Assembly (NCBI RefSeq): GCF_015711605.1
Contig: NZ_JABTEZ010000008.1
Span: 1-64,000 of the forward strand
Direction: 5' to 3'
Length of the DNA stretch: 64,000 bases
Origin: Planomonospora sp. ID67723
Lineage (GTDB): Bacteria > Actinomycetota > Actinomycetes > Streptosporangiales > Streptosporangiaceae
Shown here: piece by piece, positions 52,127 to 60,120 of the stretch
How positions within the stretch are numbered: position 1 is the first letter of the stretch
How the letters are laid out: every line of letters starts with the position of its first letter
Made by a program: the position numbers and the translations under genes
Notes under the pieces: generated by a model
What the model saw: only the letters and a program-made list of their open reading frames with translations
Told to the model about the DNA's origin: nothing
The model's database searches: none

Positions 52127-52357
52127 ATGGAAGTCAAGATCGGCGTGCGTTCCGTACACCGCGAGCTCGTGATGGAGACCGACCTCTCGGCCGAGCAGGT
52201 GGAGGAGGAACTCGGCAAGGCCCTCTCCGCCGACCGGGGGATCTTCTCCCTCACCGACGTCAAGGGCCGCAAGGTCCTCGTCCCGATCGCCTCCCTCGGC
52301 TTCATCGAGATCGGCGAGGAGGAGGCCCGCCCGGTCGGTTTCGGCGGCACCCTCTAG
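52127..52357 (+). CDS. DUF3107 family protein
   Basis: 76 residues, MEVKIGVRSVHRELVMETDL, then LSADRGIFSLTDVKGRKVLVPIASLGFIEIGE. This is the conserved actinobacterial DUF3107 family (TB9.4/Rv3208A type), of unknown function. Strongly conserved small cytoplasmic protein next to the TetR gene, as here. ATG at 52127 has AAAGAGGA upstream. Confidence 0.92.
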   Translation: MEVKIGVRSVHRELVMETDLSAEQVEEELGKALSADRGIFSLTDVKGRKVLVPIASLGFIEIGEEEARPVGFGGTL

Positions 52358-52477
52358 CACTCGCCGCCCGGGCACTCTCCCCGCCCGCCGAGTCCGCAGC
52401 CGCGCGGGCGGGGATCCCGGCGGGCCCGGTGGGCGGCCTCCCGTCCCGGGTCGGTGGCCGGGCAGTCCGCGCTCCCC

Positions 52478-52618
52478 CTTCGCAGCACTGCGCGCGAAGC
52501 CCAGCGATTCGGCCCACATCTCGTCAAGGAACTGCCGTAGCGGCGCGAGGCCCTCATGTCTCGCACCGTACAACCGTTCGGTGCCTTCACGCCGCCCGAT
52601 CAGCAGACCGATTCCCCG
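52478..52618 (-). pseudogene. Remnant of an ArsR-type regulator C-terminal half
   Basis: In a stretch of about 320 bp without an intact gene, the minus strand encodes GIGLLIGRREGTERLYGARH, then EGLAPLRQFLDEMWAESL in the same frame. This closely follows the wing and last helix of ArsR-family winged-helix repressors that end in a 'GL-x-LR-x-FLDE-W' motif. The N-terminal helix-turn-helix is missing. The frame before and after has no such similarity, so this is a decayed fragment. Confidence 0.5.
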
Positions 52619-52680
52619 GGAACCGGAATCGGAGCCCTCAGCCGGCGCCGGGAGCCTGGACCGGAGACCCGCAACCGGCG

Positions 52681-53331
52681 TCAGGGACCCGGGGTCAGGC
52701 CCAGGGCCTCCATGCGCCTGCCGTGCGCCTCGGTCAGCTTGGCGAACATCCGGGCGATGTCCTCCTCCTCCGCGCTCACCAGCAGCGCCGCCAGCTCCGG
52801 CCGCACGGCGGCCACGTGCTGCCCCTGGCTCAGCGCCTCGCCGACCATCCTCCTGGCCCACAGCGCCAGCCGCCCGCTCAGCTTCGGGTCCTCCTTGATC
52901 GCCACGGTCACCCGCTCCACCGCGAACTGCGAGCGCCCCTCGTCGGCGAGCACCTCCTCGACCAGCCGCCGCGTCTCCTCGTCCACGTGGGCCGCCGCCT
53001 CGCGGTAGAAGTCGAGCGCGATCCCCGTGCCGACGTAGGCCTTGACCAGGGCCTCCAGCCAGTCCCCCGGCGCGGTCTGCTCGTGCCAGGCGTCCAGCGG
53101 TCCGGTGAACGGGGCCATCGCCTCCTCGGGGTCCGCCCCGAGCGAGGCGAGGCGGTCGCGGAGCAGGCGGAAGTGCGCGTACTCGGCCGCCGCGAGATCC
53201 CCGAGCGCGGCCCGGTCGGTGAGCGTCGGAGCGAGGCGCGCGGCGTCCTCCGCGAGGCGGAGGAACGCGGTCAGCTCGGCATAGGCGAGAACACCGAGGA
53301 GGTCGGCGACACCGGGAGAGGAATCACTCAT
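52681..53331 (-). CDS. Ferritin-like (MiaE-like) diiron-fold protein
   Basis: 216 residues, all helical. Metal-ligand-type motifs are YAELTAFLRLAED (about residue 18), AAEYAHFRLL (ExxH, about 51) and VLADEGRSQFAVE (about 130). It belongs to the ferritin-like/tRNA-hydroxylase-like group, an actinobacterial family (Rv3210c type) of unknown substrate. A diiron or related metal centre is likely, though the second ExxH is not clear. ATG at 53331. Confidence 0.8.
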   Translation of the reverse strand: MSDSSPGVADLLGVLAYAELTAFLRLAEDAARLAPTLTDRAALGDLAAAEYAHFRLLRDRLASLGADPEEAMAPFTGPLDAWHEQTAPGDWLEALVKAYVGTGIALDFYREAAAHVDEETRRLVEEVLADEGRSQFAVERVTVAIKEDPKLSGRLALWARRMVGEALSQGQHVAAVRPELAALLVSAEEEDIARMFAKLTEAHGRRMEALGLTPGP

Positions 53332-53659
53332 GAGCGCAGCCTACGAGCCACGGGGCCCGGCGTCTCCGGAGGGCGGGCGGCCGGCTGCCCTGCGGGCGGC
53401 GGAACGCCCCCGCCATTCAGCGGGAATGCCGAGAAATCGATTCCCTGTTGTGGTATCGGGTACACTCGTCTGTGAAAGTGCGACCGCACTGTGTTAATCC
53501 GGGGGACCTGCCCCCGGACGCCCCCAAAAGTCGGCGTGACGCCGCAGCGGTCGCTGATGAAATGAGAGGGCTGGCCCTTCCGCGAGGACCCGGCACGGGG
53601 ATATTTTCGCCCGTGGTCCCGGCAGGACTGCCTTCAACGGAGATTTAGGCAGGCCCAAG
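53332..53659 (+). promoter_or_regulatory. Long leader region of the RNA-helicase gene
   Basis: Between the divergent ferritin-like gene and rhlE. A TACACT -10-like hexamer at 53461-53466 suggests a start near 53473. A hairpin with an 8-bp stem (53498-53505 with 53511-53518) lies within the leader. A short frame of 28 codons (ATG 53562 to TAG 53648) ends 11 bases before the probable rhlE start. Leaders over 100 nt are common for DEAD-box RNA helicase genes and often control them by cold or translation. Confidence 0.4.
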
Positions 53660-55537
53660 CTGACGACCTTCCGAGACCTCGGAGTCACACCAGAGATCGC
53701 CGACGCCCTCGAGACCGAGGGCATCACCGCGCCGTTCCCGATCCAGGAGATGGCGCTCCCCCTGGCCCTCAGCGGCCAGGACATCATCGGCCAAGCGCGC
53801 ACCGGCACCGGCAAGACCTACGCCTTCGGCGTGGCGATGCTCCAGCGTGTCGGCAAGCCCCGGAAGAACCGCAAGAAGCCGCGGGGACTGGTCGTCGTGC
53901 CCACCCGCGAGCTGGCCCTGCAGGTCACCGAGGACCTGGTCACGGCCGGCGGCAAGCTCGGCTCCCGCATCCTCACCGTGTACGGCGGGCGCGCCTACGA
54001 GCCCCAGATCGAGGCGCTCAAGCAGGGCGTCGACGTCATCGTCGGCACCCCGGGCCGCCTGCTCGACCTGGTCAAGCAGAAGCACCTCGACCTCAGCCAG
54101 ATCACGATGCTCGTCCTGGACGAGGCCGACCGCATGCTCGATCTGGGCTTCCTGCCCGACATCGAGCGCATCATCAAGCTCGTCCCCGCCGAGCGGCAGA
54201 CGATGCTGTTCTCCGCGACCCTGCCGGGCGAGATCGTCGCCCTGTCCCGGCGCTACCTCAACCGCCCCACCCACGTGCGGGCCGAGAACAACGACGCCGA
54301 GGCCGAGGCGACCCCGCAGACCACGCAGTTCGTCTGGCGCACGCACCGGATGGACAAGATCGAGATCTTGGGGCGCCTCCTGCAGTGCGAGGGCCGCGGG
54401 CTCACGATGGTCTTCTGCGAGACCAAGCGGGCCTGCGACATGGTCGTGGAGCAGCTCAAGGAGCGCGGCTTCGCGGCCGCCGCCGTCCACGGAGACCTCG
54501 GCCAGGGCCAGCGCGAGCAGGCCCTGCGGGCCTTCCGCAACGGCAAGATCGACGTGCTCGTCGCGACCGACGTCGCGGCGCGCGGCATCGACGTCGACGA
54601 CGTCACCCACGTCGTCAACTACGACTGCCCGCAGGACGAGAAGGCCTACGTGCACCGGATCGGCCGCACCGGCCGGGCGGGCAAGACCGGCGTCGCGGTG
54701 ACCTTCGTGGAGTGGGAGGACCTCACGCGCTGGAAGGTCATCAACAACGCGCTCTCGCTCTCGTTCGCCGACCCCGTCGAGACCTACTCGACCTCCCCGC
54801 ACATCTACAGCGAGCTGGGCATCCCCGAGGGCACCAAGGGCGTGCTGCCGCGCGCCAACCGGTCCCGCGCGGGCCTGGCCGCCGAAGAGGTCGAGGACCT
54901 CGGCGAGACCGGCCGCACCCGCTCGCGCGGTCCCCGCAAGGGACGTGACGAGGAGCGGGAGGAGCGCCGCGAGCGCCCCGCCCGCAATCCTCGCGAGCGC
55001 CGCCGCACCCGCGGCGGCCGGAGCGCCGAGACCACGGAGCAGGCGGTCACCGAGGCCCTTCCCGCGGAGGAGCCGCAGAACCGTCCCGCCGAGGAGCCCA
55101 GGAGCCGTCGCACCCGCGGCGGCCGTGTCACCGAGGAGGCCCCGGCACCCGCCGAGGCCGTCACGACCCAGGAGCATGTCGTAGAAGTCGTCGAACTTCC
55201 TCCGGTGGAGGCGGACGTGGCACCGAGCAACGACGAGCCCGCGCCCCGGCGCGGCCGTACCCGCAAGGCCGGTCTCAACCCCGAGGTCAGCCTCGGCGAG
55301 CCGGCGGTGGCCGAGGCCCCGGCCTGGGAGGACGAGCCGGTGCTCGAGACCCCCCAGCCCCGGCCCCAGCCAGAAAAGATCATCCCGGCCAGTCCGTTCA
55401 CGGTGATCTTCCAGTCTCCGGACCTGGCCACGGACGACGACGAGATCGCCCCCTCGGCGGCCTCCGAGCGCGTCCAGAACCGCCGCCGGCCCCAGCCCAG
55501 GGGCCAGCGGGGCCCGCGGCGCCCGAACCAGCCGTAG
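53660..55537 (+). CDS. rhlE: DEAD-box ATP-dependent RNA helicase RhlE
   Basis: 625 residues. The helicase core holds the Q motif (PFPIQE, about residues 25-30), ARTGTGKT (motif I, about 46-53), PTRELALQV (Ia), TPGRLLDLV (Ib), DEADRM (II), FSATLPG (III), and in domain 2 ATDVAARGIDVDD (V) and HRIGRTGRAG (VI). A long C-terminal tail of about 200 residues has RGG-like and Arg/Glu-rich repeats and ends RRPNQP, an RNA-binding extension. It unwinds RNA in ribosome assembly or decay. The start is unusual: no ATG/GTG/TTG precedes the Q motif in frame; the CTG at 53660 (LTTFRDLG) with AGGCAGG upstream fits. Confidence 0.92.
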   Translation: MTTFRDLGVTPEIADALETEGITAPFPIQEMALPLALSGQDIIGQARTGTGKTYAFGVAMLQRVGKPRKNRKKPRGLVVVPTRELALQVTEDLVTAGGKLGSRILTVYGGRAYEPQIEALKQGVDVIVGTPGRLLDLVKQKHLDLSQITMLVLDEADRMLDLGFLPDIERIIKLVPAERQTMLFSATLPGEIVALSRRYLNRPTHVRAENNDAEAEATPQTTQFVWRTHRMDKIEILGRLLQCEGRGLTMVFCETKRACDMVVEQLKERGFAAAAVHGDLGQGQREQALRAFRNGKIDVLVATDVAARGIDVDDVTHVVNYDCPQDEKAYVHRIGRTGRAGKTGVAVTFVEWEDLTRWKVINNALSLSFADPVETYSTSPHIYSELGIPEGTKGVLPRANRSRAGLAAEEVEDLGETGRTRSRGPRKGRDEEREERRERPARNPRERRRTRGGRSAETTEQAVTEALPAEEPQNRPAEEPRSRRTRGGRVTEEAPAPAEAVTTQEHVVEVVELPPVEADVAPSNDEPAPRRGRTRKAGLNPEVSLGEPAVAEAPAWEDEPVLETPQPRPQPEKIIPASPFTVIFQSPDLATDDDEIAPSAASERVQNRRRPQPRGQRGPRRPNQP

Positions 55538-55546
55538 CGGCGCGTA

Positions 55547-55580
55547 GAAGGGGCGCCACCCGCACGGGTGGCGCCCCTTC
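55547..55580 (+). terminator. Terminator after rhlE
   Basis: A perfect 15-bp stem (55547-55561 with 55566-55580, loop GCAC) begins 9 bases after the stop at 55537. The outer bases pair GAAGG with CCTTC. No T-run, as usual in this genome. Confidence 0.8.
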
Positions 55581-55634
55581 CGCCGTCTCCGGAGCCACCG
55601 AGTCATCCCGGCCGTGGCGGTATCGTGGTCTCAC

Positions 55635-56507
55635 GTGAGTACGCCGCGATTTCTGACCCTGCCTCCTGGCGTCCGCCCGGCCTCGATCGACACCGCGGTG
55701 GGCTCCTTCGCCGCGCTGGAGGCGCTGCCCGTCAGCGGCGTCCCCGAGCGCTGGCCCGCCCTGCTGGTTCCCGGTCTCACCGGCAGCAAGGAAGACTTCA
55801 TCGCGGTCCTGCAGACCCTCGCCCAGTCCGGCCGCCGGGTCATCGCGATCGACATGCGCGGCCAGTTCGAGACGGCGGGGTCCGACGATCCGGAGGCCTA
55901 CACCTGCGCGGCGCTCGGCAACGACGTCGACGTCCTGGCCCAGACGATCGGCGAGGGCGAGCCCGTCCACCTGGTCGGCCACTCCTTCGGCGGGCTGGTC
56001 ACCCGTGAGGCGGTCATCGACGGCCGCACCAAGTTCGCCTCCTACACGCTGATGAGCTCGGGGCCCGCGGCGATCGTGGGCCCGCGCGAGCGTTTCGGCC
56101 GGACCATGCTCGCGGAGCTGCCCGAGCTCGGCATGGAGCACCTGTGGCACAACCGGATGGAGCCGGAGGCGCTGGCCGCCGGGGTGCCGGACGAGATCGT
56201 GGCCTTCCTGCGCAAGCGGTTGTTCTCCAACTCTCCGACCGGTATGGCCGCCATGACCCGGCAGGTGCTCACCGCACCCGACCGGTGCGACGAGCTCACC
56301 CAGGTCGGGGTGGCCACCCTGGTGCTGTACGGCGAGCACGACGACGGCTGGCCGCCCCGGATGCAGGCCGAGATGGCGCGGCGGCTGGACGCCGACTGCG
56401 TGGTCGTCCCCGGCTCGGTGCACTCTCCCGCCGTGGAGGCCCCGGAGACCACGGCCGCCGCCCTCACCCGGTTCTGGAACGCCGCCGAGGCCCGCCTGCT
56501 GAGCTGA
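55635..56507 (+). CDS. Alpha/beta hydrolase
   Basis: 290 residues. Seen: ALLVPGLTGSKEDFIAVLQTL (oxyanion), IDMRGQFETAGSD, nucleophile VGHSFGGLVTREAV (Ser about 125), YGEHDDGWP (acid) and PGSVHSPAVEAPE (His). The triad is complete. No signal peptide. GTG at 55635 (MSTPRFLTLPPGVRP) was chosen; the frame is open to GTG at 55614. The substrate cannot be told. Confidence 0.88.
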   Translation: MSTPRFLTLPPGVRPASIDTAVGSFAALEALPVSGVPERWPALLVPGLTGSKEDFIAVLQTLAQSGRRVIAIDMRGQFETAGSDDPEAYTCAALGNDVDVLAQTIGEGEPVHLVGHSFGGLVTREAVIDGRTKFASYTLMSSGPAAIVGPRERFGRTMLAELPELGMEHLWHNRMEPEALAAGVPDEIVAFLRKRLFSNSPTGMAAMTRQVLTAPDRCDELTQVGVATLVLYGEHDDGWPPRMQAEMARRLDADCVVVPGSVHSPAVEAPETTAAALTRFWNAAEARLLS

Positions 56508-56637
56508 GCGCCCCGGCGGCTCAGGGCGCCGGGCCGCCCGGCATGCCCCCCTCCGCCTGGGCCTCCGCCCGGATCGGTGAACCTGTGGCGACCCCTGTTG
56601 GACGAGCCGTCGAATGGTATGTAACCATCTACTTACT

Positions 56638-57555
56638 ATGACGAGCATCGAAGACATCGTCGTCCAGCCCCCGCACACCGCGACCTGGCTGGTGCACATC
56701 GACCGCTCCATGTGGATAGGCGGGGTCAGGGGCCTGATGCTCCAGGCCCTGCACCCCCTCGCCATGCGGGGCGTCTGGCAGAACTCCACCTTCCAGGAGG
56801 ACCCGTTCGGGCGGCTGCGCCGTACCGCCGACTTCGTCGGCCGGGTCACCTTCGGCAGCCCGGCGGAGGCCGACGAGATCGGCCGCAGAGTCCGGGCCAT
56901 CCACCGGACCCTGCGCATCGACGACCCCGACACCGGGAAGGTCCACCGCGTGGACGACCCGGAGCTGCTGCTCTGGGTGCACTGCGCCGAGGTCTCCTCC
57001 TACCTGTCCGTGGCGCGCCGGGCGGGCCTCGGGCTGACCGCCCGCCAGGCCGACCGCTACCTGGCCGAGCAGCGCCGCAGCGCGACCTACGTGGGCCTGC
57101 ACGCCGAGGACGTGCCGGGTTCGCTGGCGGAGATGGGCGACTACTTCGCCGGGATGCGGACCAGGCTGAAGGTCACCCCCGAGGCCGCCGAGACCGTCCG
57201 ATTCCTGCTCTGGCCCCGTCTGCCCGCCGAACTGCGCATGCTCAACCCCGGCAAGCCCGCCTACTTCCCTTTCGGCGCACTGTGCTACTACTCGCTGCCG
57301 CGCTGGGCCAGGCAGATGTACGGCGTGCTGCCCGAGGTGCCGCGCGCCACGGTGACCGCCGCACTGAAGGCGTTCCGGCTGGGCATGAACACACTCCCCG
57401 AGCCCGTCCACGACCGCGCGTTCATGCCGTACACCCGCGAGATGCTCACCGCGTCACGCGAACGGCTGGGCGCGGCCGGCTACGACGTGAGCCGGGGACT
57501 CAAGGGCCTGACCGATCCCCGCCGCTGGCCCTCGGGCGCCGTGGAGGCCGCCTGA
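56638..57555 (+). CDS. MpaB/DUF2236-type oxygenase-like protein
   Basis: 305 residues of the DUF2236 family, whose members include MpaB-like haem-dependent oxygenases and latex-clearing proteins. Motifs: DRSMWIGGVRGLMLQALHPLAMRGV near residue 21, DPFGRLRRTADFVGRVTFGS, ELLLWVHCAEVSSYLSVARR and the invariant-type His in QALHP and WVHCAE. A 15-bp imperfect palindrome (ATGGTATGTAACCAT, 56614-56628) lies 10 bases upstream of the ATG and may be an operator. The substrate is unknown. Confidence 0.88.
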   Translation: MTSIEDIVVQPPHTATWLVHIDRSMWIGGVRGLMLQALHPLAMRGVWQNSTFQEDPFGRLRRTADFVGRVTFGSPAEADEIGRRVRAIHRTLRIDDPDTGKVHRVDDPELLLWVHCAEVSSYLSVARRAGLGLTARQADRYLAEQRRSATYVGLHAEDVPGSLAEMGDYFAGMRTRLKVTPEAAETVRFLLWPRLPAELRMLNPGKPAYFPFGALCYYSLPRWARQMYGVLPEVPRATVTAALKAFRLGMNTLPEPVHDRAFMPYTREMLTASRERLGAAGYDVSRGLKGLTDPRRWPSGAVEAA

Positions 57556-57628
57556 CCCGCCCGCGCCCGGAGCCGGCCCCGGCCTCGTGAACGGGCTCTA
57601 CGGGCGGGGGCCCGGCGCCCCCGGCTCC

Positions 57629-58561
57629 TCAGCCGGCCAGACCGTCCCAGGGCTCCTTGTCCGGGGCCGCGGCCTGGCCGTCGGGGCAGTGGCGGCGGAA
57701 GTCGCACCAGGAGCAGAGCGGGCCGGTGTTCGGCGGGAAGATCGCGTCGATCTCCGGGGGGACGACCGGCGGCACGCGCTCGGCACCCGTGGCGCCCGCC
57801 GTACCGGATCGGGAGCGGGATCCGGCCGCTCCTCCGAAGGCCCGGCCCACGCCGCCCGCCCAGGCCTGGTAGCGCTCGTCCGCCTCGGCGGCCTCGCTCC
57901 CGATCTCCTCGGCGCGGCCCAGGTGGCGGGCGAGCGACTCGTCGGTGTGCTCCCATTCGACGACCGATCCGGTCGGCAGGTGGTGCAGCTCCACCTTCCG
58001 GCACGGCCGGCGCAGCATGCGGGAGGAGGCGATGGCGTAGACGGCCAGCGCCAGCGAGGACCGGGCGTCGTCGCCGGTCGGCGCGCGGCGGCCGGTCTTG
58101 TAGTCGACCACGACCAGCTCCTCACCCCGCCGGTCGAGCCGGTCGACGCGCCCGGACAGGGCCAGGACGGAGGTCCGCGTGGCCACGGTCCGCTCGACGC
58201 CGACGGGCTCGTCGGAGGGGTCGAGGGTCGTGGCGTACCCGGAGACCATCTCCCGCGCCCGGTCGCGCCAGGCGGACGACTGCTCGGCGTCCCGGAACCC
58301 GTCGCCGATCCACCCGTTCGCCAGCAGGACGCCCGCCATCGCCGGAGTGCGTCTGTCGTACGGCTCCCGCCACCAGGCGGCCAGGGCGTTGTGCACGCTC
58401 ACGCCCACGCTGTTGTGGGCCCAGCGCGGCCCCCGCTGCGGGGTCGGCCGGTCCAGGTAGGTGAACCGGTAACGCCTGGGACAGTCCAGCCAGGTGTTCA
58501 GCCGCGACGGCGTGCATGTGTACAGCCGCCGCGGCATGCCCTCCAGGGGGAGCTGGTCCAT
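57629..58561 (-). CDS. RecB-like PD-(D/E)xK nuclease with Fe-S cysteines
   Basis: 310 residues. It starts YTCTPSRLNTWLDCPRRYRFTYLDRP; SGRVDRLD and VVVDYKTGRR form the PD-(D/E)xK core (Asp and DxK, about residues 137-155). The C-terminus has CSWCDFRRHC, which with the N-terminal Cys makes a Cas4/AddB-like four-Cys iron-sulphur set. An N-terminal insertion of Gly/Ser/Arg-rich residues (about 245-265) is present. It is a free-standing nuclease of unknown DNA target. ATG at 58561 is 6 bases from the MBL gene's stop. Confidence 0.85.
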   Translation of the reverse strand: MDQLPLEGMPRRLYTCTPSRLNTWLDCPRRYRFTYLDRPTPQRGPRWAHNSVGVSVHNALAAWWREPYDRRTPAMAGVLLANGWIGDGFRDAEQSSAWRDRAREMVSGYATTLDPSDEPVGVERTVATRTSVLALSGRVDRLDRRGEELVVVDYKTGRRAPTGDDARSSLALAVYAIASSRMLRRPCRKVELHHLPTGSVVEWEHTDESLARHLGRAEEIGSEAAEADERYQAWAGGVGRAFGGAAGSRSRSGTAGATGAERVPPVVPPEIDAIFPPNTGPLCSWCDFRRHCPDGQAAAPDKEPWDGLAG

Positions 58562-58567
58562 CGAGGG

Positions 58568-59281
58568 CTAGTCGCCGTCGATGTTCAGGCGGATCCCGGC
58601 CGCGCGCGTCCCGTCGGTCAGCGGGCCCTCGTCGGCGGCCTCGGCGCCGCCGGTCAGCGAGCCGGACAGCCAGGCGTCGAACTTCGGCTCCAGCTCGCCG
58701 ATGACCGTCTCCTCGCCGTGCGCGGGCAGCACGCGGGTGCTGTGGCGCAGGGTGAACAACCGCCCGCCGATCGTGGAGAGCTGGTCGGCCAGGGCGGGGT
58801 ACTCGCCACCGATCTTGCCGGGGCCGTCGGCCAGCAGCGTCTTGCCGGTGAAGACCGCGTCCAGTTCCTCGCAGTAGAGCGAGATGGCGCCTTGGGTGAC
58901 CCCGGGGGTGGTCATGACCTCCAGCTCGACGTCGGCGACGGCGAACACGCCCTCGTCCTCCAGCTCGATGTCCGGCCACGTGTCGGGCCAGGTCCGCCGC
59001 CACAGCGGCTTGTCCTTGGGATGCATGGCGACCACGGCCTCGTCCCGGGCGGCCACCTCGATGGCCGCGCCGACGTGGTCGGGCAGGCCGCCGGTGCAGA
59101 TGACGGCGAGGACCTCCCGCTCACCGACCTGCTCCAGGATCTTCTCCGCGCCACGCGCGGGGTCGATGACGATGACCTCCTCATCGTCACCCACGATCCA
59201 GGTGTTGTTCTCGACCTTGTGCTCGACGCCGTCGACATCGACGACGCCTTCGGTCACCACTCGCTCGATACGCGCTGTCAC
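58568..59281 (-). CDS. MBL-fold protein with lost metal ligands
   Basis: 237 residues. It aligns with glyoxalase-II-like MBL hydrolases (ENNTWIVGDDEEVIVIDPAR at the start). The zinc motif HxHxDH is ICTGGLPDHVGA, so the first two His are Gly and Leu; the second His site (TPGHTPG-type) reads TPGVTQG; the bridging Asp (FSGDTL-type) is Lys (FTGKTLL). Only the last D-H of motif 1 and the His in LPAHGEE remain. Two-zinc chemistry is unlikely. ATG at 59281; operonic with the RecB-like gene (6-bp gap). Confidence 0.88.
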   Translation of the reverse strand: MTARIERVVTEGVVDVDGVEHKVENNTWIVGDDEEVIVIDPARGAEKILEQVGEREVLAVICTGGLPDHVGAAIEVAARDEAVVAMHPKDKPLWRRTWPDTWPDIELEDEGVFAVADVELEVMTTPGVTQGAISLYCEELDAVFTGKTLLADGPGKIGGEYPALADQLSTIGGRLFTLRHSTRVLPAHGEETVIGELEPKFDAWLSGSLTGGAEAADEGPLTDGTRAAGIRLNIDGD

Positions 59282-59327
59282 GTCTCAGAACCTTACTGCC
59301 CTATCGATGGCGATGCTGCGCTGTGGT

Positions 59328-59441
59328 GATGGGCCGTGCTCCGCACGGCCGGCTCGGGGGCTGGTAACCGGCTCCCGCCCTCGTCACGTCCTCGCTCGTC
59401 CCTCACTGCGGGCGTTCCTCGGTCGGTTCACCGGCGCCCCC
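59328..59441 (+). repeat. Dispersed intergenic repeat, copy B
   Basis: 114 bp, direct copy of the element at 51918-52030 with scattered substitutions. It lies in the 182-bp gap between the MBL-fold gene and the MarC-family gene and does not encode a protein. Copies in two unrelated gaps of one 64-kb window suggest a family of such elements in this genome. Confidence 0.75.
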
Positions 59442-59463
59442 CTCTCGGGTCGGCGGAGACCGG

Positions 59464-60078
59464 TCATCCGGTCGCGAGGAGCGTGCGCACGGCGGTGATG
59501 ATGAGCTGTACGGCGAGCGCCGACAGGAGCAGGCCCGCGATGCGGGCGGCGAGCTCGATGCCGTTCTCCTTGACGACCCGGACGATGACCACCGAGAACC
59601 GCATGAAGACCCAGAGCAGGATGTGCACGGCCGCGATGGCCAGCGCGAGGGCCAGGATGCCGCCGTTCTTGGACTCCGCCTGCCCGGAGAAGACGATCGT
59701 CGCGACGATCGCACCGGGCCCGGCGAGCAGAGGCGTGCCGAGCGGGACGAGCGCGACGTTGACGTTCGACTTCATGCTCCCGGCCGGCGGCTCGGTCTCC
59801 CCGGTCAGCAGTTGGAGGGCCACCAGCAGGAGCAGCAGGCCGCCGGCGATCTGCATGGCCGGCACCTCGACGTTCAGGTAGCCGAGGATCGCCTGGCCGA
59901 AGACCGCGAAGACCACGATGAGGCAGAACGCGACGATGGGCGCCTGCCAGGCGATGCGCCTGCGCTCCGCCGAGCTGCGCCCGCTGCTGTAGGCCAGGAA
60001 GAGAGGGATGACGCCGGGCGGGTCCATGATGACGAACATCGTGACGAACGCCTTGACGAAGAACTGGACATCGAACAC
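59464..60078 (-). CDS. MarC-family integral membrane protein
   Basis: 204 residues with six transmembrane segments and the MarC/NAAT signatures: DPPGVIPLFLAYSSGRSSAERR, FGQAILGYLNVEVPAMQIAGGLLLLLVALQLL, and LVPLGTPLLAGPGAIVATIV. The family was named from the marRAB locus but its members are thought not to export antibiotics; substrates remain unknown. ATG at 60078. It overlaps no neighbour. Confidence 0.92.
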   Translation of the reverse strand: MFDVQFFVKAFVTMFVIMDPPGVIPLFLAYSSGRSSAERRRIAWQAPIVAFCLIVVFAVFGQAILGYLNVEVPAMQIAGGLLLLLVALQLLTGETEPPAGSMKSNVNVALVPLGTPLLAGPGAIVATIVFSGQAESKNGGILALALAIAAVHILLWVFMRFSVVIVRVVKENGIELAARIAGLLLSALAVQLIITAVRTLLATG

Positions 60079-60120
60079 GGGTCCCCCTGAGACCGTTCAG
60101 GGGGAGGCCGAGTGATGAGG

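Noticed and set aside
53448-53648. 66-codon protein upstream of rhlE
   Set aside because: Its composition is not protein-like in the first half; only the last 28 codons from ATG 53562 are considered, as a possible leader ORF.
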